The notes under the pieces are model-generated. The model made no database searches. It was not told the origin of the DNA and saw nothing but the letters and a program-made list of their open reading frames with translations. Below, piece by piece: positions 16,649 to 25,646 of a DNA stretch of 64,000 nt. Source of the DNA: Alphaproteobacteria bacterium. Lineage in GTDB: Bacteria > Pseudomonadota > Alphaproteobacteria > JAEULC01. The stretch lies in the NCBI GenBank assembly GCA_020851015.1, contig JADZDN010000036.1, positions 1 through 64,000 on the forward strand. The letters are read 5' to 3'. The stretch's first letter is position 1; each line of letters begins with the position of its first letter. A program made the translations under genes and the position numbers.

Positions 16649-18274
16649 TCAGTGTTCCTGTACCAAGCGAAGGAACTGCTGCGTGCGGCGCTCGCGCGGT
16701 CGGTCCAGCACGTCCGCGGGTGCTCCTTCTTCGACAATGATGCCTTCATCCATGAACACGATACGGTCGGCGACTTCTCGCGCGAACTTCACCTCGTGCG
16801 TCACGACGATCATCGTCATTCCGCCCTCGGCGAGCTTTCGGATGACCTGAAGCACCTCTCCGACCAGTTCAGGGTCAAGCGCGGACGTTGGCTCGTCAAA
16901 CAACATCAACCTAGGCTTGATCGCCAGGGCTCGCGCAATGGCCACCCGCTGCTGCTGACCGCCCGACAATTGCTGCGGAAGGTGATGGGCATGGTGGGCC
17001 AGGCCCACGCTCGCCAGCAGGGCCATCGCCTGCTCGCGCATCGCCGCCGGATTGGCGCCGTAAACCCTGATCGGCGCTTCCATCACATTCTCGAGCGCCG
17101 TCATGTGGTCGAACAGGTTGAAGTGCTGGAAGACCATCCCGATCTTGGCGGCGGCCCGTGCTGCGGCCAGGTCTCGGTTGGGGCGAAGCCCGCCGTCTTT
17201 CCGCGTGTAACCCACCAGCTCTCCGCGAACCGTTATCTCGCCGCTATCGAGCGCCTCGAGATGATTGATGAGGCGCAGCAGGGTCGATTTGCCGGAGCCG
17301 CTAGCCCCCATGATCGTGACGACTTCGCCGCGGTTTACCGTGAAATCGATGCCGCGAAGAACTTCCCGTTTTTGCGCACCGCGCTGCGCGTACGCCTTCT
17401 TGACCTTCTTGCATACGACAAACGGCAACTTGTCGTCCCACGCCTCTCCCGACAATCCATCCGACGACGTTGCCATCATATGCACGGCGGGAACGGACTG
17501 GGCTGCAGGCCGGGCGGTGGAATCCGTCTTGCCGGACGGGCCGCCGGGCGCCGGCCGCTGCGCCGTGCTCGGGCGGCCGATTCCGAACATTCGCCCGAGC
17601 ACGGACGTCTCTTCCCCGAGCGAACGCAGCTCGGGGTCCAGGCGTCGTTCGAGCGCCAATTGAATCAGGGCGACGATCGTCGTCATGAACAGGTAAAGGC
17701 ATCCGGCGGCGATGAAAACCGTGAAGAACGAGAAGTTGGTCGCGACAATTTGTTGGGCCCGAAACGTAAGCTCGTTCACGAAGATGACCGAGGCCAGCGA
17801 CGTACCCTTCAACATCGCGATCGTTGCATTGGCGATCTGCGGCAGGATTGCGCGCATCGCCTGCGGAAGGATGATCCTGCGCAGCGTCAATACCTGGCCC
17901 ATGCCAAGGGAAGCGGCCGCAATAGTCTGGTTCTTGTTGACCGCGAGAATGCCGCCCCTGATGAACTCCGCGGCAAAGGCCGCCTCGTTCAATGCAAAGC
18001 CGATGACCGCCGTCGTAAAGGAGTCGAACTTGATCCCGATCCGGGGAAGCGCATCGAAGACGAAGACGAGCTGGAGGAGAAGCGGCGTGCCGCGCATGAT
18101 CCAGATGTAGAGCCACGCAATGCCGCTGATGACCTTGAACCGCGACAGCCGCATCAACGCCAGCAGCAGCCCAAGGAAAAGACCGGCCAGCATCGCCAAG
18201 AAGGTGATCTTTACGGCGAGCCACGCTCCCTCGATGAGGAAGCCACTCGTGGCATACTTGAGAACTTCACTCAC
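16649..18274 (-). CDS. Amino-acid ABC transporter: fused permease and ATPase
   Basis: A 541-residue fusion. Residues 1-215 are a His/Glu/Gln-type permease with about five membrane helices and the EAA loop near 103-127. Residues 220-280 form a low-complexity Pro/Ser/Ala linker. Residues 285-541 are a complete ATPase with Walker A GASGSGKS (323-330), Q-loop Gln383, signature LSGGQ (436-440), Walker B (LMLFDE) and a switch His. The family normally has two separate proteins. The start GTG 18274 follows GGAGG. It has no binding protein of its own in the operon, but three related ones lie nearby, one divergent from it, so it probably serves all three. Confidence 0.93.
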   Translation of the reverse strand: MSEVLKYATSGFLIEGAWLAVKITFLAMLAGLFLGLLLALMRLSRFKVISGIAWLYIWIMRGTPLLLQLVFVFDALPRIGIKFDSFTTAVIGFALNEAAFAAEFIRGGILAVNKNQTIAAASLGMGQVLTLRRIILPQAMRAILPQIANATIAMLKGTSLASVIFVNELTFRAQQIVATNFSFFTVFIAAGCLYLFMTTIVALIQLALERRLDPELRSLGEETSVLGRMFGIGRPSTAQRPAPGGPSGKTDSTARPAAQSVPAVHMMATSSDGLSGEAWDDKLPFVVCKKVKKAYAQRGAQKREVLRGIDFTVNRGEVVTIMGASGSGKSTLLRLINHLEALDSGEITVRGELVGYTRKDGGLRPNRDLAAARAAAKIGMVFQHFNLFDHMTALENVMEAPIRVYGANPAAMREQAMALLASVGLAHHAHHLPQQLSGGQQQRVAIARALAIKPRLMLFDEPTSALDPELVGEVLQVIRKLAEGGMTMIVVTHEVKFAREVADRIVFMDEGIIVEEGAPADVLDRPRERRTQQFLRLVQEH

Positions 18275-18457
18275 CCGCCTCCCCCTTGCCGCCTCGTGCT
18301 TTCACCGCTCCGGCGCCGGCTTCTTTTAATAGGGATACCATTAGCCTCAATCTGGATCGTGTCAAGAAACGTCGCCCCGGCGCAGCCGCCTGGCCCCGGC
18401 AATTGCTTCCACCCCTGCGCGCCGGGGCCGGCCCTGCGGGTTGCCAAACACTGAAAC

Positions 18458-18467
18458 TAGTATACCT
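18458..18467. promoter_or_regulatory. Operator site 4 (TAGTATACCT)
   Basis: One mismatch from the consensus (AGTATACC at 18459-18466). It lies about 40 bases upstream of ATG 18506 and 184 bases from the divergent GTG 18274. A looser match, in AT-rich sequence near 18327-18345, lies closer to the permease gene and might be a second site. Confidence 0.5.
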
Positions 18468-18505
18468 TATTGGCAGCCGTCGCTTTGCCAATCGCCGGGG
18501 GATAC

Positions 18506-19423
18506 ATGCTGGGACACACACCGTTTCGCGCGTTTGCCAGACTCATGCGCACTGCAACAATTGGCGTGCGGATGGCGGCGATCGCTTCCGCATGCGCGGC
18601 AGCCTGCATGACCGGCACTGCCCCGGCGTCGGCGCAATCGATAACCTGCGATCCGCAGAAGGCGGCGTCGAACTATCCCGCATACGCGAATCGAGTCGTC
18701 AAGATCGGCGCCAATCCGACCTATCCGCCGTTCACCTATAACGACCCTTCCGACATGACCCGGATGAACGGCGTCGACGTCGAGATCGTCGAAGAGGCTT
18801 TGAAATGCGCCGGCCTCAAGTACGAATTCATGCGTGGCCAGACGACCGGTCTGTACCCCGCCCTGTTCGCGGGAACGCTCGATCTGATGCTTGGGAACAT
18901 ATTCATCAGGCCGGACCGCGTCGACAAGGCCGGCTTCGTTCTTTACATGACCAATGGCCAGAGTCTGATCGTCAAGCGGGGCAACCCCAAGAAGGTTGTG
19001 TCGGCCGACACGATGTGCGGACGGACCGCCACGGGACTTTATGTAGGAACGTCCGCAATGGTCGTTCAGGATATCGGCAAGAAGTGCGTCGAGAAGGGTC
19101 TCCCCCCGATCGACTATGTCGCCGCGTCCGACCAGGAACAGGCCTACCGTTCCCTGGCGAATGACCGCACGGACATGGTGATGGACGGTTCGGCATCCGC
19201 TGCGCTTCGTGTAGCCTCAGCGGACGGCCAGCATCTCGAGCTTGCCTTCACGCTGGATACCGGCATCAAGTCCGGCATCATCGCCCCCAAGGGGAACGCG
19301 GAGATGTTGAAGGCCGTGGGCGATGGGCTGCGATATCTTCGTCAATCCGGCCGTCTTGCCGCCATCATGACCAAATACGGCCTGCAGCCTGCCTGGCTGA
19401 TCGAGATCGAGGTGCATCCCTAG
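18506..19423 (+). CDS. Amino-acid-type ABC transporter binding protein (paralogue 3)
   Basis: A 305-residue SBP_bac_3 protein. The N-terminus is a long signal peptide with cleavage near ASAQS; the mature part begins ITCDPQKAASNYP and contains NPTYPPFTYND, as in paralogues 1 and 2. ATG 18506 follows GGGGGA at 5 bases; a second ATG at 18545 would also leave a signal peptide. It is divergent from the permease-ATPase fusion, so it is the most likely primary partner. The cyclodeaminase-like gene follows 39 bases later. Confidence 0.88.
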   Translation: MLGHTPFRAFARLMRTATIGVRMAAIASACAAACMTGTAPASAQSITCDPQKAASNYPAYANRVVKIGANPTYPPFTYNDPSDMTRMNGVDVEIVEEALKCAGLKYEFMRGQTTGLYPALFAGTLDLMLGNIFIRPDRVDKAGFVLYMTNGQSLIVKRGNPKKVVSADTMCGRTATGLYVGTSAMVVQDIGKKCVEKGLPPIDYVAASDQEQAYRSLANDRTDMVMDGSASAALRVASADGQHLELAFTLDTGIKSGIIAPKGNAEMLKAVGDGLRYLRQSGRLAAIMTKYGLQPAWLIEIEVHP

Positions 19424-19462
19424 GCCCGATCGCTTGACCGAGACCAGGACCAGGAGGACATC

Positions 19463-20443
19463 GTGGCCCTTGTTCTGAGCAAGCAAGAGGTCGCCGGTCT
19501 TTTGAAAATGCCGGCACTCGTCGACGCGATCGAGACCGCGCTCATCGAACTGTCGGCGGGAACGACGGTCAATCCCAACCGGTTGCGTATTTTCGTGCCG
19601 GAAAGCCGGTCCATGCTGGCCTGCATGCCCGCCTACCTGGGTACAAAGAGCCTGTTCGGTGCCAAGATCGTTTCAAGCGCGGATCGGCCGGTTTCGCCCG
19701 GCCATCCGCGACGCCTTTCGATGATGGTGATCCTTGCGGACACCGATGGCCGCCTGCTGGCGGCGATGAGCGGTGCGCAGATCGGCCCCATGCGCACCGC
19801 AGCAACATCGGCCGTAGCCACGCGCCATCTTTCCCGCGCCGACGCTCGAACCGTCGCGATCGTCGGCTGCGGTGTCCAGGGTCGCGCCGAACTCGCGGGC
19901 GCAGCGGCAGTCCGCAAGCTGAGCGACGTCCGCGTGTTCGACACCAATCGCGCCGTCGCCGAGCAGTTCGCGGGGGAAATGGCTGCGGAGCTGGGCCTGC
20001 GCATATCGGTGGCCGACTCGGCGGAACAAGCGGTTTCGCGGGCAGATATCGTAACCGTCGCGACGACATCAGGCACGCCGGCGGTACCCGACGCGGCAAT
20101 ATGTCCGGGAATGCATATCAATGCCGTCGGCGCGCATACGCCGCGCAGCCGTGAGCTTGAAAGCGATACCATCCTACGCGCGCGGCTGTTTGCGGAAAGC
20201 CGCGCCGTCATCATGGCCGAAGCCGGCGATGTTCTCATTCCGATTGCCGAAAACCTTATCCCCGAATCCCATTTGCTGGGCGAGATCGGCGAGGTCGCGG
20301 CAGGAAAAATTCCCGGCCGCTTGAGCCGCGAGGACATTACGGTTTTCAAGTCCACCGGAATGGCCGTCGAAGACGTGATTGCCGCCAAGCTCGTCTATGA
20401 TTGCGCGATCTCGGCCGGCATGGGCGCAACGATCGACTTTTGA
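19463..20443 (+). CDS. Ornithine cyclodeaminase / mu-crystallin family protein
   Basis: A 326-residue NAD(P)-dependent enzyme with the glycine motif VGCGVQG (about residues 134-140) and the conserved VGAHTPRSREL segment. Family members are ornithine cyclodeaminase, alanine dehydrogenase, delta1-pyrroline-2-carboxylate or ketimine reductase, and opine-type enzymes. GTG 19463 follows AGGAGG. With a DadA-like flavoenzyme and an opine/hydroxyproline-type dehydrogenase nearby, a ketimine or pyrroline-2-carboxylate reductase role is plausible, but the substrate cannot be told from sequence. Confidence 0.85.
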   Translation: MALVLSKQEVAGLLKMPALVDAIETALIELSAGTTVNPNRLRIFVPESRSMLACMPAYLGTKSLFGAKIVSSADRPVSPGHPRRLSMMVILADTDGRLLAAMSGAQIGPMRTAATSAVATRHLSRADARTVAIVGCGVQGRAELAGAAAVRKLSDVRVFDTNRAVAEQFAGEMAAELGLRISVADSAEQAVSRADIVTVATTSGTPAVPDAAICPGMHINAVGAHTPRSRELESDTILRARLFAESRAVIMAEAGDVLIPIAENLIPESHLLGEIGEVAAGKIPGRLSREDITVFKSTGMAVEDVIAAKLVYDCAISAGMGATIDF

Positions 20444-20458
20444 TCGCAGAAGCCGTCG

Positions 20459-21871
20459 CTAACGCTGGGGAAGAGGCTCCGTCAGGGCGCCGATGGCGAG
20501 CGGCTTGATATGGGGCCGCGGCGTATCGCTCCCGATTTCCGATATCGTGCGATTCGACGCGGCCGCGGCCAGCCGCGCAATCGTCGGCTCGCAGATGCGA
20601 CCCTGGCATTGCCCCATGCCCGCGCGCGTGCATTGCTTGATGGCCCGCAGGCTTCCGTTCCATTCCCTTGCGAGCCCGCGAACTTGGCCGGCAGTTACCT
20701 CTTCACACCGACACACAACCGTGTCGTCCAAGATGCTCTGGTAAATCCCGGGGTGCGGCGCGAACGTACGCTTCAGGTGATCGGCGAAGGACTGGTGGCG
20801 CGCGCGTCGACGCCGTGGTTCGCGCGACCGCGCGTCGAACGCGGCCGGCGTGAGGTATCCGAGATCCGCGGCGGCGCGCAATCCCGCGATTGCGCCCTCC
20901 GCCATCGCAACGCGATGTCCGGCCATCCCCGTGACTTCACCCGCCAGCAAGACATCGGCCCGGCTCGAGCGCTGGTGCTCGTCACAATCGGCGACCCAGC
21001 AGCCCCCGACCTCGTCCCACCTAGTCTCGCAGCCAAGCAGCCGCGGCAATTGCAGGCTGGGAACGAACCCGAAATTCGTCAGGATCGAATCGACGGCGAG
21101 CGTGCGAATCCTGTCCAACCGCGGCCGGCCGTCGATGCCAACGGGCGCCACGTCCGCTTCCTCGACGGCGCCATCGCCCCTCGCTTCGACAACCATTTGC
21201 CCGTATCTCAGGGGAATGCCGCGCGACAACAAGCAGGCAAAGTAGCCATAAGCCTCGAACAGCTTGTCGAGGTGCCGCCACGGCTGGGGAAACGAGCGGA
21301 AGAACGCGGCGGGACCGAGGTATTCGAGAATCTCGACGACCTTCGCGCCAGCCTTCACGAGTTGCGTCGCGACCGGCAGCTGGAAGGGACCTGTGCCGGA
21401 CATGAGGATTTGCCGCCCTGGCATCACGAACTGCGCCTTCAGCAACGTCTGCGCCGCGCCTGCGGTCGTGACGCCGGGCAGCGTCCATCCCCGGAACGGA
21501 ACCGGCTGCTCATAGGCTCCCGTGGCGACGATCGTTCGATGGCTCGCCAAGCGTTCGCAAACGTTATTGCTCTCGATTTCGAGCATCCCTTGATCGAACG
21601 CTCCCCAGACGAGCGTATTCGGCCTTATCCGGATCCGCTCGTGACCTCGGACGGCCGCCAGGATCCGCTTGCTCGCTTGATAGCTCGTTCCGAGGACGCC
21701 CTCGTTGATCCTGAGAAACTTCGCATGCGGCTGGCGAAAATACTGACCGCCCGGAGCCCCATACTCGTCGACGACGACGATATCCGCTCCGGCATCGGCG
21801 GCCGACAGCGCCGCCGAAAGCCCGGCGGGGCCAGCCCCCACAATCGCGATATCGCATTCGGTGACGATCAT
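20459..21871 (-). CDS. FAD/NAD(P)-binding oxidoreductase, HcnB/OoxA-like alpha subunit
   Basis: A 470-residue flavoprotein with an N-terminal dinucleotide fold (AIVGAGPAGLSAA, residues 8-20) and a C-terminal BFD-like cysteine cluster (CRCEEV, then CTRAGMGQCQGRIC) that would bind a 2Fe-2S centre. This layout matches alpha subunits of opine oxidase, hydrogen cyanide synthase and D-hydroxyproline dehydrogenase. ATG 21871 overlaps the stop of the upstream 2Fe-2S gene (ATGA), which supports it over the longer frame. The beta-type subunit is probably the DadA-like protein at 15424-16617. Confidence 0.88.
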   Translation of the reverse strand: MIVTECDIAIVGAGPAGLSAALSAADAGADIVVVDEYGAPGGQYFRQPHAKFLRINEGVLGTSYQASKRILAAVRGHERIRIRPNTLVWGAFDQGMLEIESNNVCERLASHRTIVATGAYEQPVPFRGWTLPGVTTAGAAQTLLKAQFVMPGRQILMSGTGPFQLPVATQLVKAGAKVVEILEYLGPAAFFRSFPQPWRHLDKLFEAYGYFACLLSRGIPLRYGQMVVEARGDGAVEEADVAPVGIDGRPRLDRIRTLAVDSILTNFGFVPSLQLPRLLGCETRWDEVGGCWVADCDEHQRSSRADVLLAGEVTGMAGHRVAMAEGAIAGLRAAADLGYLTPAAFDARSREPRRRRARHQSFADHLKRTFAPHPGIYQSILDDTVVCRCEEVTAGQVRGLAREWNGSLRAIKQCTRAGMGQCQGRICEPTIARLAAAASNRTISEIGSDTPRPHIKPLAIGALTEPLPQR

Positions 21872-22299
21872 CGACGCGAGCGGCGCCATTCCGCTTCGTT
21901 CTGGGTCGTCACCTTCATCCCGGGCAACGCGATGGTCATGCAAGCGCGCAGATGCATGCGGCCGTCGACCGTGACGAGACAATCGAAACACACGCCCATG
22001 CCGCAGAAGATGCCGCGCGGCTGCTCTTGCTTCTCCGTCCGCCGCAATTGGCGTATGCCCGCCGCCAGCAGGGCCGCGGCAATGGTTTCGCCCGGGTAGG
22101 CGGTAAATTCCGTCCCGTCGAGGGTGAACTTGAAAGGCGCTTCGCGGACGACCCCGGCGTCCACGCGAAGAAAAGACTGGTCACTTACCGGCAAAACCCA
22201 GGTTCCGAACAATTTTCCCGTATACGAGTATACTGATTTCAGGCCAACCGTCCAAACGCCCGCTTTACCGAGAGCCGAGCGCAAGCGGGCTCGTATCAT
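21868..22299 (-). CDS. Small 2Fe-2S protein, HcnA/OoxC-like gamma subunit
   Basis: Ferredoxin-like domain with the cysteine pattern CGMGVCFDC and a later CMTI, as in small subunits of heteromeric flavin dehydrogenases. The longest frame has 143 residues, but the first 40 or so do not look like the family, and operator site 5 lies within those codons. A later start (for example TTG near 22212 or GTG 22164) is more likely, giving roughly 100-115 residues, the normal family size. It is translationally coupled to the alpha subunit. Confidence 0.8.
   Translation of the reverse strand: MIRARLRSALGKAGVWTVGLKSVYSYTGKLFGTWVLPVSDQSFLRVDAGVVREAPFKFTLDGTEFTAYPGETIAAALLAAGIRQLRRTEKQEQPRGIFCGMGVCFDCLVTVDGRMHLRACMTIALPGMKVTTQNEAEWRRSRR
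22220..22234. promoter_or_regulatory. Operator site 5 (double GTATAC)
   Basis: The core AGTATACT (22227-22234) is perfect, and a second GTATAC (22220-22225) lies 8 bases away, so two half-overlapping palindromes are present. It lies just upstream of the probable true start of the 2Fe-2S gene and would control the alpha-gamma dehydrogenase genes. Confidence 0.55.
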
Positions 22300-22335
22300 T
22301 CGAGGTCGCGTGCCTTCCGCTATACCCGCCGGAAA

Positions 22336-22656
22336 CTATGCTGTCGGCACCTCGATCATCGTTAGCGGCACGTGCTGCTGGCAGCCATAGACGTCCGACT
22401 CACCCAGGTCGCCTGAGCTAACCGGGCGGCGAATCGTGATCTTGAACGCGAGGGCGGGATCATACGGGCGACACACCAGCACCTCGTTGTGCGAAATCTT
22501 GTAGAGCTTGGCCACCAGTGCCGCGGTGATGACGCCGCTCTTCTTGACCCGCTCGTAAGCGGCCGGGTCCTCGAACATGATGTCGAACGTCAATTCAAAG
22601 GGGCCGGCATTCTTGCTGCGGATCACCTGGGCCATGTCGAGGATGCGTGTTGCCAT
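22336..22656 (-). CDS. DUF4387 family protein
   Basis: A 106-residue protein beginning MATRILDMAQVIRSKNAGP, a start typical of DUF4387. Function is unknown in the family. These genes are regularly found directly after AtuA-like (DUF1446) genes, and here the start ATG shares bases with the AtuA-like stop (TGATG), indicating coupled translation and possibly a complex. No membrane segment or known catalytic motif is seen. Confidence 0.8.
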   Translation of the reverse strand: MATRILDMAQVIRSKNAGPFELTFDIMFEDPAAYERVKKSGVITAALVAKLYKISHNEVLVCRPYDPALAFKITIRRPVSSGDLGESDVYGCQQHVPLTMIEVPTA

Positions 22657-24023
22657 CAGTTGCGCACCTCCATGATCTGCATGGGAAAGATCGCGCAGGG
22701 ATCCTCAAGCGGCAGCAAGTGATAGACGGAGAAGCGGTAGGCGGGTCCGACCGGCACATTGAAGGGGGAGAACGGGTAGGCCAGGTTTCCGGCCGTCGTC
22801 ACAATTCCTGGGTAGCTTGCATGCTGCAACGTCCCTCGCACGAACATGGCGATGGCGTTGGCCAGCTCCTGGCGCGCCGAAACGGCTTCGATCAGCAAGC
22901 CTACCTCCTGGGGCACGAAAGCAGGGTTGGGCTCCAGTCCACGCATGACCGCGTCGCGGCCATAGACATGGAAGTCGAGATGGCACGTTTCCGCCTGCCA
23001 CATCGGGAATCGTCTGTGGGCGCGCTGACGCGCCTCCTCCAGCACCGCGTCGAGCTGGCGGATCATGACCGCGTCGCGGATTCCGACCATCACGATGCTG
23101 CGAAAGCCGACGAATTCGGCGCCCTCCAGCTTCACCTTGTATGTCTTGTCGGGGATGAACTTGCTTCCGACCACGCGCACCGTGCGCTCGTCCTCCTGCT
23201 CGAAGCGGGAACCGGTCAGGTCGTTGATTCCGCCAGGTCCGGGCTGGATGCAGGGGTCCCCGCGCTCGTAGAGCGAATGCGCGGCGACGGAGATCGGCGT
23301 GCAGCGATGCTCGGGATTGCCCGGCCGCACGACGAAGTGGTCATGGCGGACCCGCCCGACCAGCGGCTCGGCCAGATCGCAGGGCACGGCCGAGATCCCG
23401 GCGCATTCCAGGATCTTTCCCATGTGCAGCGCCAGGCCGCGGTCGAAGCCGCGCATGATGGGCAGAGCGGCAAACAGCACGTCGTCACAGGCGCGGCCTG
23501 CAATCACCACCTCGGCGCCTTCTTCGAGCGCCTTGATGATCGGCTCGACTCCCATCTGCGCGCAGATCGGCCCGGCACGGTCGATCACGTCGGCGGTCAG
23601 CCCGTGCTCCGGTCCAAGGCTTTCCAGGCCACGATGGGCGGCCGCGTGGCGCTTCAGGTCCGCCTTGTCCAGTTCGGCGTCGATGACCGCCATTCGGAAG
23701 GACAGACCCGCTTCGGCCGCGATCTCCTTGATGACCGCTACGCCTTCGTCCAGCTGCTTGCGCGCTCCGCTGGTGAAGACGGAGCCGACGATCAGCGGAA
23801 TCTTGCGCTCGCGCGCCGCCTTCAGCATGGTCGACAGGTCGTGCTTGTAGGTTGCGCGAGGCAGGAACAGCGATGCGGTGCCATTGTAGTAAGGGCCCAT
23901 GTCGGTCGAGCCGGCATCCTGGCCGATGAAGTCGGGATTCTCGTCCAGCCCGCGCCGGAAGGCGTCGAGGTTGTATCCGCTGCCGAGAGAGCCCGAAGGG
24001 GCGAGTCCGACGACTTCTTCCAT
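22656..24023 (-). CDS. AtuA-like (DUF1446) acyclic terpene utilisation family protein
   Basis: A 455-residue soluble protein with the N-terminal signature GLAPSGSLGSGYN and later DMGPYYNG, typical of DUF1446. AtuA is required for growth on citronellol-type terpenes in Pseudomonas, but its reaction is not established, and many homologues occur away from terpene genes. ATG 24023 is chosen since GGAGGA precedes it and the domain begins there; the longer frame extends into the ligase gene. It is in an operon with an acyl-CoA ligase upstream and DUF4387 downstream. Confidence 0.85.
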   Translation of the reverse strand: MEEVVGLAPSGSLGSGYNLDAFRRGLDENPDFIGQDAGSTDMGPYYNGTASLFLPRATYKHDLSTMLKAARERKIPLIVGSVFTSGARKQLDEGVAVIKEIAAEAGLSFRMAVIDAELDKADLKRHAAAHRGLESLGPEHGLTADVIDRAGPICAQMGVEPIIKALEEGAEVVIAGRACDDVLFAALPIMRGFDRGLALHMGKILECAGISAVPCDLAEPLVGRVRHDHFVVRPGNPEHRCTPISVAAHSLYERGDPCIQPGPGGINDLTGSRFEQEDERTVRVVGSKFIPDKTYKVKLEGAEFVGFRSIVMVGIRDAVMIRQLDAVLEEARQRAHRRFPMWQAETCHLDFHVYGRDAVMRGLEPNPAFVPQEVGLLIEAVSARQELANAIAMFVRGTLQHASYPGIVTTAGNLAYPFSPFNVPVGPAYRFSVYHLLPLEDPCAIFPMQIMEVRN

Positions 24024-24046
24024 GCCGATTTTCCTTCCTCCAGCGA

Positions 24047-25633
24047 TCAGGCCACACGTCCGCGGTCGAGTACGTGGCCGGATTTTTCTACGTCCCAGCA
24101 ATCCACCGCGCGCGAAAGCTCCGCCTTGCGAATGCGCTGCGTCGGCGTCTTGGGAAATTCCTCGATGAAGGCGATGTAGCGCGGCACCTGGAAATACGGC
24201 AGGCGCGGTTCGCACCACCGGACCAGTTCGAGCGGATCGACCGATTGCCCCGGTACAGGACGCACGAACAATTTCAAATCCTCTTCGCCGAGTTCGCTGG
24301 GCACACCGACGAGCGCGCACTCCTCGATGTCGGCGTGCGTGGCGATCACCCGCTCCACCTCCCACGCGGCAACGTTCACGCCGCGCCGCCGGATCACGTC
24401 CTTCTTGCGGCCCGCGAAGTAAAGCCGGCCTTGATCGTCCGCGCGCGCCAGGTCACCGGTGCGGCACCATTCGCCGTCCATCGTGGCGCGCGATGCGCCG
24501 GGGTTTTCGTAGTAGCCCAGAAATCCCAGTCCCGGTGCGCGGGACCGCACCACGATTTCGCCGGTCTCGCCCGGCGCTACGGGTTCGCCCCGGTCATCGG
24601 CAAGTCGAATGTCATAAAAGCTCAAGGGTCGGCCAATCGAGCCCCGATGGCTCTCGGTGTTGACGGTCACGAACGTGATCAGCTCCGACAGGCCATAGCC
24701 TTCGCGCATCGTTACGCCAAAGCGTTGCGCGAATTCCTCCCAAACATCCGGCGGGCAGCCGCCGCCACAGGCGATCCGCACCTTGTGGCCGCGATCGCCG
24801 GCTGTCCGCGGCTGCTTCAACAGCAGCGGCAGGACGCCGCCGAGATAGTGGATATGCGTCACGCCATAGCGGCGCACCTCGTCCCAAAAACGCGAGGCGC
24901 TGAACCGCTCCACCATCGCCAGGCTTATCGGCCACAGCAGCGCGGCGATCGCGACAGCCACGCCTGCTCCGTGGTGCAGGGGCTCCCATAGCAGGAACAC
25001 GTCCGCCGGTTTGAACTCGGTCAGAACGCGGATGCCGACCGGCCCTGCCCGCAGCGTGCGGTCGGATTTCAGGACGCCCTTGGAAGCGCCGGTCGTGCCG
25101 GAACTGGGCGTCAACGCCAGAATATCGTCCGTCTTGACGAGCACGGCCGGCGGCCCGCCGTCGGCGTCGGCGCACAATGCCGCGAATTCGCCGCCCTCCC
25201 GGCGCCAGGCTACGTAGCGGGGCGCGCAAGAACCGTGCAGCACGGGCTCGATCTGGGCGGCATAGGCTGCATCGACGATCAGGGCCTGGGGCTTGAACTG
25301 ATCAAAAACCTGATCCAGCGCGGCGCCCTTGTAGTGCGCATTCACGGGCACGCGGACGAATCCCGCCTTCATCAATGCGGCGATGGCGACGATATGGTCC
25401 GGATGGCTCGGCAGCATCAGCGCCACGCGGTCCCCCGGGCGCAGGCCGCCGCGAAGCAGGGCGTTGGCCAGGCGATTGGCGGTCGCGTTGAGAACGCCGT
25501 AGGACAGGGGCCGCCCGCCGAACCAGCAATAGACATGGCCGGGGTCCGATGCGGCACGGCGCTCCATCGCGGCCGGGATCGTCTCCGTGCCAAGGAGTTC
25601 CAGAAGGGCTTCCAGCGGAACCGCGGCGCTCAT
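24047..25633 (-). CDS. ATP-dependent acyl-CoA ligase (class I adenylate-forming), copy 1
   Basis: A 528-residue AMP-forming ligase. The P-loop motif TPSSGTTGASKG lies near residue 178, GYGLSE near 312 and the hinge TGDLARAD near 400. The C-terminal catalytic lysine motif usually reads GK; here it is TQRIRK, with the same change in copy 2 (SERIRK), so the lysine may be displaced. The sequence style resembles the CaiC-like ligases of carnitine-type acids, but the substrate is unknown. Copy 2 at 29541-31139 is a close paralogue. Confidence 0.9.
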   Translation of the reverse strand: MSAAVPLEALLELLGTETIPAAMERRAASDPGHVYCWFGGRPLSYGVLNATANRLANALLRGGLRPGDRVALMLPSHPDHIVAIAALMKAGFVRVPVNAHYKGAALDQVFDQFKPQALIVDAAYAAQIEPVLHGSCAPRYVAWRREGGEFAALCADADGGPPAVLVKTDDILALTPSSGTTGASKGVLKSDRTLRAGPVGIRVLTEFKPADVFLLWEPLHHGAGVAVAIAALLWPISLAMVERFSASRFWDEVRRYGVTHIHYLGGVLPLLLKQPRTAGDRGHKVRIACGGGCPPDVWEEFAQRFGVTMREGYGLSELITFVTVNTESHRGSIGRPLSFYDIRLADDRGEPVAPGETGEIVVRSRAPGLGFLGYYENPGASRATMDGEWCRTGDLARADDQGRLYFAGRKKDVIRRRGVNVAAWEVERVIATHADIEECALVGVPSELGEEDLKLFVRPVPGQSVDPLELVRWCEPRLPYFQVPRYIAFIEEFPKTPTQRIRKAELSRAVDCWDVEKSGHVLDRGRVA

Positions 25634-25646
25634 CGTGAACCGCTTC

